DNA of 64,000 nucleotides from Armigeres subalbatus (taxonomy: Eukaryota; Arthropoda; Insecta; Diptera; Culicidae), in contig NC_085140.1 of the NCBI RefSeq assembly GCF_024139115.2, forward strand, positions 432,325,240 through 432,389,239, in the 5' to 3' direction. The notes under the pieces were generated by a model. It saw nothing but the letters and a program-made list of their open reading frames with translations, was not told where the DNA came from and did no database searches. Made by a program: the position numbers and the translations under genes. This document shows positions 33,900-45,139 of this stretch, one piece after another. Numbering within the stretch: the stretch's first letter is position 1; every line of letters starts with the position of its first letter.

Positions 33900-35090
33900 G
33901 TTGCTCCTTCTCTTCACGGTCTCGATCTTCCTGCTGGCGCTTTTTCCTCCAAAAAATCGAGTTTTGTCTGTTCCGCGCCCGTTTATATCGTGCCTCGTTC
34001 GCCCTCGTGCGGTGTTGCAGCAATCTCGCCCATGTTGCATTCTTCTCGTCCACTAACTGCTCACATTCGCCGTCGTTTCTCTGATCCGGGGGCACCGTGC
34101 CAAGTGCAGTGTTGCCTTGTGGATATTTTTGCGGGGAAAGAAGGTGCTTCGGACTACCATTCCGCGGGAGGCTGCGTAATTTATGCATCGTTGGCAGTTA
34201 TCATTCGATTCGATGTGCAAACTATCCGGTCCGATGACCGGTCTATACATTTCCTCCCTTCCTACCTGTGCGTTCATGTCACCGATGACGTTTTTGGCGT
34301 CCCGTCCTGTCCCATTGTATGTCTGCTCCAGCTGTGCGTAGACCGCTTCTATCTCGTTGTTGGGTCTCTCTTAGTGTGGGCAGTGCACGTTGATGATGCT
34401 ATAGTTGAAGAAACGGCCTGTTAACCTCAGCTCGCACGCACATCCTTGCGTTTATTGGCTGTCACCCAATCACACGTTGGCGAATCTTACCCAGCACTAA
34501 GTAGCCGGTTCCCAATTCGTCGTTGGTGCCACAGCTTTATGCACTTGTCATAATGGCCCAAAAAGCTCAAAATAATTTTCTTTACATTTTCTGGCCTGTC
34601 CAGCAAATCCCCTGCAGCGCCACGACGACGTCGAAGTTGCGGGGATGTAATTCATCGTAGATCATCCTATCGCAACCTGCGAAACCTAGCGATTTGCAGT
34701 TCCATGTTCCAAGATTCCAATCGTGATCTTTTATTCGTCGCCTAGGTCTTTGCCGATTATATCGAGTCGCATTATATCTTATATTGTTCGTAATTATTGA
34801 TTTTCCAGGCGGCCTGCGCAACCCTCCTATCTCGTCGGAGGGCCGTCGTGTCAGGTCTGTTTTGTGTCCCACCTGACACCAGGACTTGGGCTTGTGCGCT
34901 TTGAGAGGCACACGGTCGCTTTGGTGGGCCTACTTGCGGATACATGCAGCTTTTTATAGGAATTTAAAAGGGCCCTCTGTCAATCCCCACCACATACTAG
35001 GCAAGCCCCACAACTCGCAGATGGCCTGGGAAGGTATCGCCAAGCCCATGGACATAGTCCCTGCTGCGATTTATTGTAACGATTATTATA
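33900..35090 (-). mobile_element. Second LINE fragment, 5' part (APE endonuclease)
   Basis: On the - strand, from about 35090: a 5' untranslated region sharing blocks with the first LINE (GCTGCATGT, AAAGCGACCGTGTGCC, AGTCCTGGTGT). Then an endonuclease start (LGTWNCKSL, MIYDELHPRNFDVV; 34582-34911) and later parts (MNAQVGREEMYRPVIG, RCINYAASRG, STFFPRKNIHKAT; 34053-34277), followed by a basic region (RTRANEARYKRARNRQ; 33900-34188). These are in different frames, so it is dead. Its reverse transcriptase half is absent: the sequence ends where the 3' tail of the first LINE begins. The first LINE probably inserted here. Confidence 0.82.
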
Positions 35091-35099
35091 ACGTTTTCT

Positions 35100-36400
35100 T
35101 GAAAAGATGAAGAGGTTTTGTGCCTTTTTGAGAAAGAATTCGAAGGGGCTTTTCCCTCTTCCAAATTTTTTGTTAAAATAAATAAATAAATAAAATCACT
35201 CGCGGTTTTCGGAAGCCTCTTCACAATAAGGTAAAGATTATAAATGTCACTAATGAGCGGGATTGAATGACTACAGCGCCACCTAGAGATAAAAAAGTGA
35301 AAAGTATGTATTTCCCATATATAGAGTCGATTTTTCCCATATAAACTTCACGCTCGTTGAGCATCCACTTAGACTTGGCGGATCTGGCTGAAATTTTCAC
35401 AGTAGCTTATGGGAGCAAAACACTTTATTTTTTTTATTTCCCTTTATATACGGTAAGGGAGGTATTTTGGACCACTTTAGGAGATGGACGAACAATTTTT
35501 CGAATAAAAGTTAGATTTTGTAATCATTGTTGATTAATTCCCTACGCAACTAAAAAGTGGTGAATGCAAGGCAGGATTTGTAGGTGAAAATGTTTGTAAA
35601 TCCCACCGAAAGAACCAAAATATCATAAATTCTGAAGATATGTAAGATTTAATTTTGGACCACCTGTTTTCATTTTGGACCACCTATTTAACATATTTTG
35701 GACCACTCGAATAATTTTGAACTTCTTGCAAAGTTATGTTACTATTAGATTAAATTAGTGATCCCCAGCTTTTTTGACGTTTCATCCTTAAAGTCTTTGT
35801 TAAGAAAAACTTTTTTATAAGCACTCAAAAACTTAGAACAATACCAATAGCTAAGGGTATTGAAACTAATCAATTTCAATACCACTCGGTACAGTATCTT
35901 CAAAGCAAAACAAACGTGCGGCTCATGGCCGTGATGTATGCACCCAGTCACTTCTACCATGTCATATTTTTTATGTAGTTTACCAATCTGTTCCATTTGC
36001 GTCCTTGATAGTAGTGGGTTGCTCGGTTCTTCTTTGCTCCCTTTCTTTTTCCAAACGAAATATAATCGTAGAACACGCAGAACACTGTTCCACTTTCAAG
36101 CAGCACGGACGGAGAGCTCTAGCAAATATTGGTTTTTGTCATGGAGCTTTCATAACTATTTTCGTATGGAAATAATGAAAACAGTCACATATTGGTTTGA
36201 TAGACATTTTTCAAGGACTTACATCAATGAACGGTAATTTATAAATTCGGTATGAACGTTCATACAGGCGTTACCCACCTTAAAATGTATATTATGGGAT
36301 TTTATCAGAAATATCTCAGTTCTTGAAACCGCGCAGTGGTTTAAAATAAAACTAGTTCCATTCGCTTGGCATAAGACGAGTTCATATTATGTATACCTTT
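35100..36400. other. AT-rich DNA, repeats of TTTTGGACCAC
   Basis: No gene seen. TTTTGGACCAC occurs four times between 35454 and 35710 (near 35454, 35654, 35677 and 35697). A short (AAAT)n run lies at 35178-35195. Remaining sequence is unremarkable. Confidence 0.4.
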
Positions 36401-36569
36401 TAATTCCACACGGAAACAAATGTATACCTATAATCATGGGTTAAAACTAATGAAATCATGAACTGATTAGTTCATGAAATCATGATTATAATTCATGATT
36501 CCAGGAATAGTATTCATGGTACTGTGCAATCCCCACCAGTCGACAAAATGCATAACCGATTATACTTTG

Positions 36570-36670
36570 AACATTCCTAAGAAGCAAGAAAGGCTGAGAA
36601 GTAGCACGCCTAACTCTCGCACAGTGGACTCAAGTTCGATCCCTGTGATCAACCTTTTTTTTTTAATTTT
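36570..36670 (+). repeat. Possible tRNA-derived SINE remnant
   Basis: AAGTTCGATCCCTGTGATCAACC is close to a pol III B box plus tRNA 3' end and is followed by a run of nine T. Upstream GCTGAGAAGTAGCACGCC could be an A box. The T-arm does not pair properly, so it is not a working tRNA gene. Confidence 0.3.
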
Positions 36671-36765
36671 TTTAATGTCAACAAGTAAATCAACAATATC
36701 AACAAGCTTTGGATGAGTTCCGCGAAAATAAATCATGAAATCATGAATTTTATTCATGATGTATA

Positions 36766-36959
36766 CAGTCAAACCTCCATGAGTCGATGTTCTATGACTC
36801 GATATCGACTCATAGAAACAAATTATTCCATATTAAAAAATATTTCCAGGGCTACTGTGATGCCCCCTTCAAAGAGCTTCCCAAGGAGTTTCTGTTCCAC
36901 ATCTCGATATTTCCTTGAGTCGATGGTCCCTTCAATATCGACTCATGGAGGTTTGACTG
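36766..36959. mobile_element. pogo/Tigger-like MITE (194 bp)
   Basis: Ends CAGTCAAACCTCCATGAGTC and the exact complement at the right, flanked by TA at 36764-36765 and 36960-36961. ATCGACTCAT words repeat inside. It sits in a run of ATCATGAA repeats (36440-36760 and 36962-37005). No transposase. Confidence 0.9.
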
Positions 36960-37045
36960 TAACATGAAAACACGATGGATTCACAAAATCATGAATCACT
37001 TTGTCATTTCGGGGAACTGATTTTTACCCGTGCAACTTGATTGTA

Positions 37046-37110
37046 ACTTTAACAGATATGTATTTCGACCTCATCATTAAGGCCGCCTTCAGTGTATCGT
37101 ACTGAGAGAA
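37046..37110 (-). repeat. Fragment related to the hairpin at 60020-60277
   Basis: CAGATATGTATTTCGACC ... GCCGCCTTCAGTGTATCGTACT matches one arm of the 60-kb hairpin (ATACGTATTTCGACC, GTCTTCAGTGTCTTGTACT) in the same order. Single arm only. Confidence 0.6.
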
Positions 37111-37495
37111 TTTAAAATAAGCAAAAAAGGAACCACTTAAGCGCGTGCCACCTGTCCGTTGTTGGTTCGCTATGAAAAGTGACAGATGGACTTGCCGCAA
37201 GGGCGAGCCTACTTCGATGGTACTCGAGGAGAGTGCCGAACACGCAGTAGTTACACGTAAAAAAATAACCTTATATGTTATGGCAAAAAAACATTCGAAA
37301 ATACTAATACTCTTCATTATGCCACCTAATGAATGATCCCATATCGAAAAGCTAATAGCATTCATAAGTTAATGAAAAGTATAAGTTTCGGAATGTATGT
37401 GACTAATGCGATGTATAAGTTTTTTTTATACATATCATTAAGCGCCTACTTTGGCAAAAAAGTATTAGAAATCCTAATAATAAATAACATTACAT

Positions 37496-37650
37496 TTTTT
37501 GACGTAGGACTTACGTCTTTCTTTACTATACTGGGTGTCATTTAGATTTTTGGAAATCGAGAGCGTTACGCTGGAAGGGAAGATTTTGAACGTTACTAGC
37601 GCCTTTATCTTTCGATGGATTTTTAAGATTTATATATCAATCGACTCGGA
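37496..37650 (+). repeat. Dispersed repeat starting GACGTAGGAC
   Basis: GTCTTTCTTTACTATACTGG, then GAGAGCGTTACGCTGG and GATTTTGAACGTTACTAGCG, matches 52861-53000 in the same order. Inverse pieces (AAGTCCTACGTC ... GCGGTTATG) lie at 39146-39200 and 56452-56512. Confidence 0.6.
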
Positions 37651-37659
37651 CATTCTCCA

Positions 37660-39900
37660 GCAATTTGCCTATTTCATTAAAACTTAAGATTATTAACGAT
37701 AAGCTATTGAAAATTTCAATTCTTGTTAAAGCCAGCAAAAATTTCATATGTAACCAATTCCGTGCATTCCTAACACGGACATCAAAATGCGGTATGTAAC
37801 TGGCCTTCGGGTCCACCGGAAGATTTGTTTTGTGCATAAAAGAAGCAGTGCCTGCCGTGTGCGAGTCATTACAATTTGTGACAGCAGCGCGTACTGACGT
37901 GCTTTTTGCTCGCGCATTTTTAGTTTCGTTCGTTCGTTGTGTTTACCTACACAGCATGCAGTCGCCAGCGGTAGAACTGCCGGTGGGTCTGCGAATATGC
38001 ATGAAAGAAGTGGGCGCATTTTTGTCATTCTGTGCTTGATGATGGTCGGATGCAGTGGTGTCGGTTGCGATGGATGCAATCGCCCATCGCATCGCTCGGA
38101 GTTCACGGCTAGAGGCCAATGATGGCTGAGGCAGCGAGGGCAGCGGTGGTGGATGAAGAAGAATAAAATTAGAGAGATTTGGTCTGCTCATCCAGGTCAT
38201 TGGTTTCATAATCCACATGATCCCGGGATGGGTACGAGTCATGTCATATGACTGGCCATATATTCAGTTGTGTTTGGTACTAAACGACACGTACATTAAA
38301 ACACAGTTATACTATAACAGTTCTGATTTCCCAGCAAAAAAAAATCTACTAAACTGATGAAAATAAAAATTTGATTAAAATAATTACTTTCACTTATTTG
38401 CAGACGGCATTAGCAATAAAAGATGCACAATCAGCAATAGTGTTAATATCCATTTTAGATTAGGAAATTTTGCTGTATAGCATGTAAATGTTTTAAAAAG
38501 GTCCGCAAGGAAGGAACTTTTCATGAAAAAATATTTGGTACCGGTTATGTAGGAAGGTGTCCGCTACTACGCTTAACAAATATTTTTTCGATGCTTAATT
38601 TTGAGAAATCGAACCTTAGATGCTTTTCGCCATACTGATTTCAGAAAGTTAACTCCTAGTGTGCCGCTGTAGGCACGCTCAAAGTAGGCGATTCATTAAC
38701 TTGACGTAGACTCGGAGTTTGGAATCAAAACATTAAATAATTTTTCTTATTGTTTAGCGGGGTTACTGCTCCTTGACTTGTTTCTTATTGTTGTGATTTT
38801 TTTAGCAGTAAGCACGCATGTTAGCAAAAAGAAGCAACGAAATTGGTTCCCCTAAAATAGCACATTTTGTCCAAGTCTGAAAAATTTATAAATAGAATTA
38901 TTCAACTTCAATTACATCAATAAGAAATCTATGAATGCCCTACATTTGCTTGAGTGAATAAGGGCTTAATAGTTAGAAACAAAGCAATTCTAATTATGTA
39001 TTTAATTATTAGTTTTATTTCCAGAAATTTTGAATAAACAAATTGCTAATAATTCTGGAAGTTGTCGTTTCCAATATCAATACCTATAATCAAACTCCTT
39101 AGATCCAAAAGTTAGAAGTTAAATGTAAATACGTTACGTTTATACAAGTCCTACGTCTACTCGCGGTTATGTTAAAAACATTACCCATTGCTTTTTTTAC
39201 GTGTAGTAGCTAGTATTAAGCTCGTTGTACACTAGAATGTAAGAGCTCTTTCACACCCATATAGCATTTGTCCTGCGAACTGGGTCGTAGAAGCGGTTTG
39301 TCTCCAATATACAGCTTTCGAATTATTTTTGTCACTTGCTATGCATATGCATGCACATATCTAGCTATCAAACATTGATTACAACATATTTATATCGGAT
39401 TACCTGCATTTCAATTCGTTGATTTGAATTAAAAGACATATGGTAACTGTACGGATGTCATAGTGTTGTTGTTATAACACCTAGTTACAGTAATGCTATT
39501 GTGCCATACTAAGCGGCTCGAATTTCGGCTTCCAAAACATACCTACATCACGGTGTACGCTGAATTCGACTTCAATCTTCCATTGGTAACCTTCATCCGG
39601 CGGATTAATTAGGATATGCGAATTAGTTAATAAGATTTTATTCATTAAGACAATGTTTTGTCAGATGAATTTAAAAGCAAACAATAAACAATAAACAATA
39701 AACAATTCGTTAAGCAGAAAAAAAATCTTGAAGTTAGTGAAATCAATACTTGAATAAGCCTCAGCAACATCAATATTGTCACCCTTGAATGAAATGGGAA
39801 AAAAACGAAACGACAACGAAGAGAAAATTGCGGAAATAGCCACCCAAGCGTAAATTGCGAGAAAACGAGAAAATTTAATTTTCGCATTTTCCCCGATCCC
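37660..39900. other. Unique DNA, no gene recognised
   Basis: 37830-38170 is GC-richer and open on both strands for 60-120 codons, without a known motif. The rest is AT-rich and unremarkable. Confidence 0.4.
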
Positions 39901-40079
39901 ATCGGTCACTAACATCCATATTTGTTTCATTCTCATTCTTGTTATTCTCTGCTCCAGCAGGGAGTTATCGCTCAGTCACTCGGCCGGACAGTAATGAACC
40001 CATGTTTTCCTTTTGGTTTTTCCCTTCCGTTACAGACTGTTTGCTTGTGGCGATGGAAGGATATCAGTAGCGACTACGC

Positions 40080-41104
40080 GGCAGTCAGTAGTTCCATCGA
40101 GTCCACAATCACCATTTGACGACCGCGACGAGCCAACCAATCTTAAACCAATATAGAAAAAAAAAGGCTGAATCCGAACGGAGGAGTAGGAGGAGACAGG
40201 ATCACTCGCGCCGGTTGGCAAAAAGAAAACTCGCCAAAATTGTTCAATAACTTACGGTTCGGCTGCGTCGAGCAAAAGTCAGGGAAATATTTTGTGAACG
40301 TACGGAGGTCGGAAAATTTAGTATCGCGTGGAAGTTATCCCTACTTGGTTTCGTTTTTGGTGACGGTTCAGCAGCTGGAAACATGCTTTTTTGTAGCGTT
40401 CGAGTGTAAACGTCCTACCTCCAGAAAACAAATGGGATGTCCATAATGAAATTCAAAGTTCGATTTTTTATTAGCCGTTAGCTTACGCCCGTTTTCAAAT
40501 CCTCTGAGTATCTTGCTATCGTTGTTCTTGCGTGACTAACGCCGTGACTATAGTGTAGTGAATAAAGTAGGGTATTGATAATTTATAAATGGATTTCCCG
40601 GTGGGGTCTCTGTGATTGCTTGTGGAAGTTTCGTGGTTCAGTGCACCTAAGAATAGCTATCCGAGGGAGGAAATTGCTGATAATTTAATTGTGTCTGTGT
40701 GAATGCGTGCTTGATCGTAAAAGTTCTTAATTCAATTTAATAAATAAGTACCTAGGCACAGTGAAGCGAAACGGGCATCAATGAAGGTGATAAAGGCATA
40801 ACACCCGGCGTACGTGCGGCAATTTCCTTCCATTGCCGTTTTTCACAGCTTCTTCCGACGTGGATAAAAGAAGATAAAGTGTGTTCCTCCCGAGTGGATG
40901 CGAAGGGACCCAGATCGCTGTTGGTGAGCAACAGCAAAAATGATAAAACGTGGTGTTTTGTGATATCGAAATTCTAAATCAAAAGGCAAATTTTCGGCAG
41001 GAGAGGTTCAACTGGGTCCGTGGCGGGTGCGCGAGTGAGAAGATTAACGTCGAGATAAAGTGCAACGAGCGGTAGAGTGAACATTTTTCTAAGCGGCAAT
41101 CAAA
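40080..41104 (+). promoter_or_regulatory. Candidate promoter and 5' untranslated region
   Basis: This kilobase leads into the exon at 41105. It has the look of an insect 5' leader: GTGAAGCGAAAC, GAGTGAACATTTTT, CAATCAAA before the start, moderate GC, and no transposon. Arthropod initiator words TCAGT occur at 39972-39976 and 40085-40089. I found no TATA box or downstream element at the right spacing, so the start site is a guess. Several short upstream open frames are present. An intron within this leader cannot be excluded. Confidence 0.35.
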
Positions 41105-41173
41105 ATGTACGGAGAGTACACGGATCGAAGAAACAACGAACGCGAGGCAGCGATGGCAGGCAGCAAGTTTATG
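41105..41173 (+). CDS. Candidate first coding exon of an unidentified gene
   Basis: The ATG at 41105-41107 sits in a good insect context (CAAAATG). It opens 23 codons, beginning MYGEYTDRRNNEREAA, that end at ATG|GTGAGTAAC. The donor matches the consensus GTRAGT at every intron position and falls between codons (phase 0). The peptide is hydrophilic with no signal sequence or domain, and I do not recognise the protein. If the donor is not used, the frame stops seven codons later at a TAA, so a 30-codon open frame is the alternative. No second exon could be assigned in the repeat-rich sequence that follows, so the gene would have a long first coding intron. Confidence 0.45.
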
Positions 41174-42470
41174 GTGAGTAACATCCTTTTGGGATAAACG
41201 GATATTGGGTTTGATCAAATATACTGCGCTGAGTGTTGAAAAGGAGGAATATACTGAGGAAATTGATCATTATTCAGAATTTTCCTTGTTCTTCAATATA
41301 TTTTTGAACCCAACATTCTATACAGGGTGAATTTTTGCACATCCAACCAGAGAATGCATGATTTTATGACAAACTTGCATGAATTCTATACACAGATTGC
41401 TCAAAGCTGAGGTTCATGCACAGATTGCATTAAATCAATATAGCAAGTCATTGTGTTAGGTCGGCTCCTGAAATATGTTTGGAAATTCCTGCAGGAATTC
41501 CTCCCAAAGTTTCTCAAGAATATTCACCAGAAATTCTTTCGGGAACTTCTCCAGGAACAATTTATAAAATTACAGGTTCAGGTTTCCTATAAATATTTCA
41601 CATTAGCTGTGTTGGTAAATTTTACAATCGCCTTTGATGAGTGAGTTTGGTGAGTAGAACTGTCAACATTTTGTTTCACATGATTCATTCGAGGCAAACT
41701 TTATTCACGCAAATGTTGCTCAGTTCTTGTCGTATGAGTTCAAAGTCAGAATAATTTAGTTTTCAATTATCAAAGGTTTAAAATTTTAATTCAATAAGCA
41801 TTGAATTGGTCCACAAAATTGGGCATTATACTTTAAGTAGAATTTTTTTTAAATATCTAATATTTCTTTTCAGTTTCCTAAGATTAAGATTTAGAAGCAA
41901 TTACGGAAAAACATTCAAATAAATTCCTGGAGCAACCCAATATTTATAAATTGTTAGAATTGGATTGAAATCTAAGATGAATTATTTACAAATAAAACTC
42001 TGGATCTGGCTCTGAAGAAATTTTTGGAGGAATTACCGTACCGTAAAAATTATCTCGAAATTCGTGATGGGTTTATGGGGAAATTTCGATCTCCGCAAAT
42101 TTCTCATTTCTCAATTTCTCTCATGAAGAAAATTGGCAAAATATTCCAATGATAATACAATTTGTGTTTATCGAAGCATTTTTTCGAGGAATCTTCCAAA
42201 GGATTGAAGAAAGAATTTCCAAGACATTCTGAAAACTTTGTTTATTAATGATAACGGAGGAATTTAGGTGGACAAATTTCTAAGAAGTGCGGGTTTTCCC
42301 CAACTTACCAAACAAGCGATCCTTAATTTAAATTATCCTGCAACTCCTAGACATTTTTGAAAAAATAAGAACATTTTCAGGAATATGATCAATTAATTCA
42401 AGGAGTAGAAGGCATTTTAAAATATTTGTAGAGCAATGTTTAAACTTATTTGTAATTCCTTTGCAAGGCC
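41174..42470. other. AT-rich DNA, presumed intron
   Basis: No coding signal. Isolated units of the GAATTCCTCC-type repeat appear at 41480-41570. Otherwise unremarkable. Confidence 0.4.
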
Positions 42471-42479
42471 CTTTAGAAC

Positions 42480-42830
42480 CTTCGTGTGGAATTCTTTCGG
42501 GAACTTCTCCTGGAAATTTGAGATGTAGGTAATTCCTACAAGAATTTTCTTTGAATATTACTCTAGGATTTGTTTCGGGAGCTTCAATACAAATTTCTCA
42601 GGGAGTTCCTCAAGGAGTTCCTTCAAGTAATGCCCCATAAACTAATTCGGCAATTCCTTTGAGAATCTTCCAGGAAATTCTCCAGCTTTGTTTTAGAGAA
42701 TGCCTACAGGAGCTTCACTGAGAATTAATAAAAAAAATCCTTCGAAAATTCCTCCATTTATTCCTTCGAGAGTTTCTCCAAGAATTCTGTAGGGTATTCC
42801 ACTAAAAACTATTGTAAGAACTTTTCGAGA
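42480..42830. repeat. GAATTCCTCC-type minisatellite array
   Basis: Degenerate 20-26-bp units built on CTCAGGGAGTTCCTCAAGGA and GAATTCCT words, more diverged than the arrays at 43.8 and 46.5 kb. Confidence 0.65.
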
Positions 42831-43189
42831 AACTATTTTTTGAGAAAAAATTTCAAATCACTGCCATTTCGACATTTTTTGTCGTATTGGCCTGGTTTTA
42901 TCATTGTTCTGCTCGTACGGATCCCAGAATTCAGCATACATGTTCGGACTTGTGATGTGGTCTTCCTATCCGGAGTTATTCTGGTGGGTCACTGGACTTC
43001 CTTTTTTGGCTCTATAAGTCCAACAAAATGTTGCTTTTTAGTCTCAATTCATATCATTTCGGTAGATTTGTATGTAGGGATTATGTCAGAACCAAAAATC
43101 ATGGTGACACCTGTTTCAGAAATGGCCAACCACGGGGTTTCTTCGAACTGACCATTCGGGAACCGGCCCAATATGGACAGTTCAAAATT

Positions 43190-43815
43190 TTTGCTCCATA
43201 CTAGCAATATGGGTATCAAACTTTAGCATTTCGGAAGGCTAGTGGAATTATGACCTCTAGATATGATTCTGGGGATATTGGCCATACTGGGGCCAGTTCC
43301 GAGGCTCTCGGGGAAGCCTCCAGGGGCACCAAAATCGGCCATTTTCAATATATCACAAACTATGGCAATATGGATATCAAACTTCAGCATTTTGGAAGAC
43401 GAGTGGAATTATAACATCCAGATATGATATTGGCGACTCTGGATCCAGTTCCGAGGCCCTTGAGGAATCCTCCGGGGGCACCAAAATCGGCCAATTTCAA
43501 AACATCACAACTATGGCAATATGGGTATCAAACTTCAGCATTTTGGAAGACGAGTAAGATTATGACACCCAAATATTATACTAGCCACCATGAAGCCAGT
43601 TCCGAGGCCATTGGGGACGCCTCCTGGGGCACAAAAATTGGCCAATTTTAAAATATCATAAATTATGGCAATATGGGTATCAAACTTTTTTTTTGAATTT
43701 TGAAAGACGAATGGAATTATGACATCCAGACATGATATTGGCCACCCTGAGGTCAGTTCCGAGCCTCTTGGAGAAGCCTCCGGGTATACCAAAATCGGCC
43801 AATTTCAAAATATCG
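43190..43815. repeat. 151-161-bp tandem repeat, about four copies
   Basis: The phrase GG(G/A)TATCAAACTT starts at about 43211, 43372, 43523 and 43675. Each unit also carries CCAGTTCCGAGG, GCACCAAAATCGGCCA and GACGAGTGGAATTATGAC. Open frames of 63-85 codons on both strands follow from the repeat. Confidence 0.85.
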
Positions 43816-45035
43816 ACAACTTCGAGAATTCCTCCAGAAGCTCCTTCAAAAAACTCTCAAGAAATTCTTCCACCACCTCCTTCGGCATGCTTTTAGAATT
43901 TCCTTCATAAATTCCTTCATGGATATCTTCAGGAGTTTCTTCGACCATCAAAAAATCCTCAAGAAGTTCTTCCACTACCTAGTACGGAAATTCCATCAAG
44001 AATTCCTTTGGAAATAACTTCAGGAATTCTTTCGAGAATTCCTCCAGAAGTTCCTTCGGGAATCCGCTCAGAACTTCCTTTGGGAACTCCTCCTGAAAAT
44101 CCTGCGGAAATTTCTCAAGGAAATCGTTTAGGCATTCCTACTGAAAATGATTCGGGAAACCCTCAGGAGCTCCTTCAAAAAATCCTCGAGTAATTCTTCC
44201 AGGACTTCTTTAGGAAATTCTTTCTAAAATTTCACCCAGAATTCCTTCGGAAATTGCTCCCGTAATTCCTTCAAAAATTCTTCCAGAAATTTATTTAGGA
44301 ACTCCTCCAGGACTTTTTCAGGTAATTCCTCCAGGCATTCTTTCGGGATTTCCTTCAGAGATTCATTTTTAAATACCTCCAGGAAATTGTTAGGGATTTT
44401 TTTCCATGAGTTCAAAAATTCCTTCCGAAATTCCTTCGGCAATTCCTCCAGGAATTCTTTCGAGAATACCTTCAGAAGTTCCTTCGGGAATCCCTGTAGG
44501 ACTTACTTTGAGAATTCCTCCAGGAAATCCTGCGGAAATTCCTCAAGGAAATCCTTCTTGAATTTCTCTAGGCCTTCCTTCGATTTTTTTCCAGGAGCTC
44601 CTTCGGGAATTCCTCAAGAACGTCCTTCGAGAACTCCTCCAGAAGCTTCTTCAAAAATTTTTCATGGACTTCCTTCGGAAATTCTTCCAAGATTTTTGTT
44701 CGAGAATACCTCCAGAAATTCCTTCGAGTATTCCTTTGAGAATTTCTCCAGGAATTCCTCCAGGTCTTCCTTCGAAAATACCTCCAGGAGTTCTTCCAGG
44801 ACATCCTTAGGAATTTCGTTCTGGACTTTCTTCGAAAATTCTTCCAGGAGCTCCTTCAGGAATTCCTCAGGAATGTCATTTGAGAATTACTCCAGAAGCT
44901 GCTTCAAAAATTTCTCCAGGAATTCTTCAAGGACTTCCTTCGGAAATTCTTCCAAGAATTCTTTCGGAAATCTCTTCAGGAATTCCTTCGGAAGTTCGTC
45001 CAAGACTTTCTTCGAGAATTTCTCCAGGAAGATGC
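43816..45035. repeat. GAATTCCTCCAGGAATTCCT minisatellite, about 1.2 kb
   Basis: About fifty degenerate units of about 24 bp alternate TTCCTTCGGGAATTCCTCCAG-like words. Since 24 is a multiple of three, frames stay open for long stretches: 219 codons at 44387-45046 (NSSRNSFGNSSRS-like on the + strand), and EFLKELLEEF-like on the - strand. These are not genes. Confidence 0.88.
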
Positions 45036-45039
45036 TGGG

Positions 45040-45135
45040 TCATTAGGCCGAAGGCCGTTAGGCCGAACGGTCGTTAGGCCGAATGGCCATTAGGCGGAAC
45101 GGTCGTTAGGCCGAATGGCCATTAGGCCGAATGAG
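45040..45135. repeat. TTAGGCCGAA minisatellite, left flank of the purine tract
   Basis: Six or so units of (A/G)TTAGGCCGAA(C/T)GG(T/C)C, the GGCCGAA family again. A mirror block lies at 46368-46498 in inverse orientation (TTCGGCCTAATGACC). Confidence 0.8.
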
Positions 45136-45139
45136 AACT

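Noticed and set aside
33498..34040. - strand frame of 180 codons
   Set aside because: Mixes antisense of one LINE with sense of another; an artefact of their junction.
36600..36655. Possible tRNA gene
   Set aside because: B-box-like TTCGATC is present, but the T-arm does not pair and no cloverleaf can be drawn.
44387..45046. + strand frame of 219 codons (Ser/Asn/Arg/Phe-rich)
   Set aside because: Follows from the 24-bp minisatellite; period is a multiple of three and stops are absent from the unit.
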